A DNA stretch of 6,456 nt from Phycisphaeraceae bacterium (lineage in GTDB: Bacteria > Planctomycetota > Phycisphaerae > Phycisphaerales > Phycisphaeraceae): the NCBI GenBank assembly GCA_003552605.1, contig PUNN01000011.1, forward strand, positions 1 to 6,456, given 5' to 3'. Shown piece by piece: positions 5,419 to 6,456 of this stretch. A program made the position numbers and the translations under genes. Numbering within the stretch: the stretch's first letter is position 1; every line of letters starts with the position of its first letter. The notes below the pieces were generated by a model, which made no database searches, was not told the origin of the DNA, and saw only the letters and a list, made by a program, of their open reading frames with translations.

Positions 5419-6456
5419 TCACGCCGCGCGGTGCCCGGTACCGGGTGGGCGGCTCAGCAGCGCGGCGGCATCGGCACCAGTGACCGGGCCGCCGACGGCC
5501 TCGCCCTGAACGCAATCGAAGTCCATCGCCTGCACCGTCGCGATCTGCCATGGCTCATTCGCGCCCGCGGCGATCGTGACCAGGTCGAGATTGCGCCCGA
5601 GCCGCGCCATGGATTCGATGATCGTCGCTCGTTCCCGGTCGTCACCGGCTTCGCCGAGGCACTGCGGTGCAATGCGAAGCCACTGCACCGGGCAGCGGTG
5701 CAGCGCCGTCAACGACCCGGCCGTGGCGCCGAAGCGATCCAGCATCAACCCAAGGCCCGACCCGCGCAGGTCGTGCAGGGCGCTGGCGATCTGCTTGCTG
5801 CCAGTCACGGCCGATTCGCAGACCGCCAGAACGACCGCTCCCGGGTCGATCCCCGCCGCGGCAATGCGCGCGGTGAGGTTGGCTCGAAAGCCGGCGTCCT
5901 CGAGCTGGACGGCACTGACAGGCAGGCAGACCCAGGCGCTGGATGTGGTCCGCCACCGCTGGAGCGTGTCGAGGGCATCGCCGAGCAGAGCCTCGAACAG
6001 CGGTTGCACCAACCCGGCCTGCTGCGCGGTTTCAAAAAGCGCTGTGGAACTGACCCCGCGGAGCGGGGGCACGCCACCTGTCACCATGGCCTCAAAGCCG
6101 GCGACCCAACCGCTGTGAAGATCAATCACCGACTGGTAGCAGGTGCGCAGCCGACCTTCGCTCAAGGCGCGGCGGAGGGCGGTTTCTCTTTCCAGGCCAT
6201 CGCGCAGTTCACGTTCCATGGCGGCTGAGAAGGTTGCGCACCGCGTGGCATTGACCCCCTTGGCCCTGTACATCGCAATATCCGCATGTCGAAGCATCGT
6301 CTCGGCATCAGCTTCGGTGCCATCCTCGACCGCAAACCCAAGCGAAGCGCCGCAGGCGAGTTGCAGGCCCTGCCAATGGACCGGCTGGGAGATGGCGTAG
6401 TTCAGCCACGGCCCGAGTGTGTGCTCGAGCCACGCCGGCTCGAACTGGCCGCGAAC
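5419..6456 (-). CDS. GGDEF-EAL protein with degenerate EAL domain (5' end beyond window)
   Basis: The last 345 residues of a larger protein; residue 1 here is the codon at 6456. Residues 1-75 are the end of a GGDEF domain (GASLGFAVEDG, then LRHADIAMYRAKG at 55-67); its GGDEF active motif lies outside the window. An EAL fold follows (about 84-340) but lacks most of the catalytic set. The EAL motif reads FEAM with E122 kept, but the following Arg is lost. The usual Asn is P179. E-x-T-E reads AVCE (A211, E214). DDFG reads DRFG (D240, R241). The K-I-D motif reads RIA (R261, A263). The Glu of AEGVE is A297. Q317 (VQG) is kept. Such a domain should not hydrolyse c-di-GMP; it may bind it or act through protein contacts. 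The stop TGA is at 5421-5419. The family call is firm and loss of activity is very likely. Confidence 0.92.
   Translation of the reverse strand, partial: VRGQFEPAWLEHTLGPWLNYAISQPVHWQGLQLACGASLGFAVEDGTEADAETMLRHADIAMYRAKGVNATRCATFSAAMERELRDGLERETALRRALSEGRLRTCYQSVIDLHSGWVAGFEAMVTGGVPPLRGVSSTALFETAQQAGLVQPLFEALLGDALDTLQRWRTTSSAWVCLPVSAVQLEDAGFRANLTARIAAAGIDPGAVVLAVCESAVTGSKQIASALHDLRGSGLGLMLDRFGATAGSLTALHRCPVQWLRIAPQCLGEAGDDRERATIIESMARLGRNLDLVTIAAGANEPWQIATVQAMDFDCVQGEAVGGPVTGADAAALLSRPPGTGHRAA

Noticed and set aside
5296..6228. Plus-strand open frame (310 codons) opposite the GGDEF-EAL gene
   Set aside because: The minus strand encodes an unmistakable GGDEF tail and EAL fold here; the plus frame has no family features.

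Overview
The window is GC-rich, tightly coding DNA with every recognisable gene on the minus strand. The gene families suggest a planctomycete, perhaps of the Phycisphaerae. The pointers are a helix-turn-helix/receiver protein of a type I associate with that phylum and a stand-alone HNH nuclease of the VLVLNRLW class. This assignment rests on family resemblance only, and no 16S or marker gene is present.

Read in the direction of transcription (right to left), the layout is as follows. (1) 6456-5419: the 3' part of a GGDEF-EAL protein whose EAL domain has lost most catalytic residues. (2) 5418-5118: about 300 bases without a protein gene, holding a cluster of strong, partly mutually exclusive inverted repeats and a promoter for the next gene. 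(3) 5117-5035: tRNA-Tyr(GTA), followed by an intrinsic terminator at 5013-4978. (4) 4786-4154: an HNH endonuclease with its own likely promoter. (5) 4153-3755: about 400 bases of intergenic or leader DNA with a well-folded stem-loop series at 3968-3834. (6) 3754-3101: a DNA-binding HTH domain joined to a receiver domain, followed by an intrinsic terminator at 3056-3021. (7) 2991-673: a 772-residue HDOD / GAF-like / histidine kinase fusion. (8) 521-1: the N-terminal 173 residues of a receiver protein whose phospho-acceptor Asp is replaced by Ala; the gene runs off the left edge.

The left half is a signalling cluster. The kinase (His561) lies between a receiver with all phosphorylation residues (Asp147 of the HTH-REC protein) and one that cannot be phosphorylated at the usual site. 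The simplest reading, which is inference, is that the kinase phosphorylates the HTH-REC regulator while the left-hand protein is a phosphorylation-independent partner. The kinase start lies only 30 bases past the terminator of the HTH-REC gene. It must therefore be reached by read-through or by a promoter embedded in or before the terminator, so conditional termination is possible.

The degenerate EAL protein at the right edge belongs to cyclic-di-GMP signalling by descent. It is separated from the kinase cluster by a tRNA gene, a terminator and the HNH gene, so no operon link is claimed. I see no mobile element, CRISPR array, phage gene or plus-strand gene. The least explained parts are the two non-coding stretches and the repeat pair between kinase and receiver.
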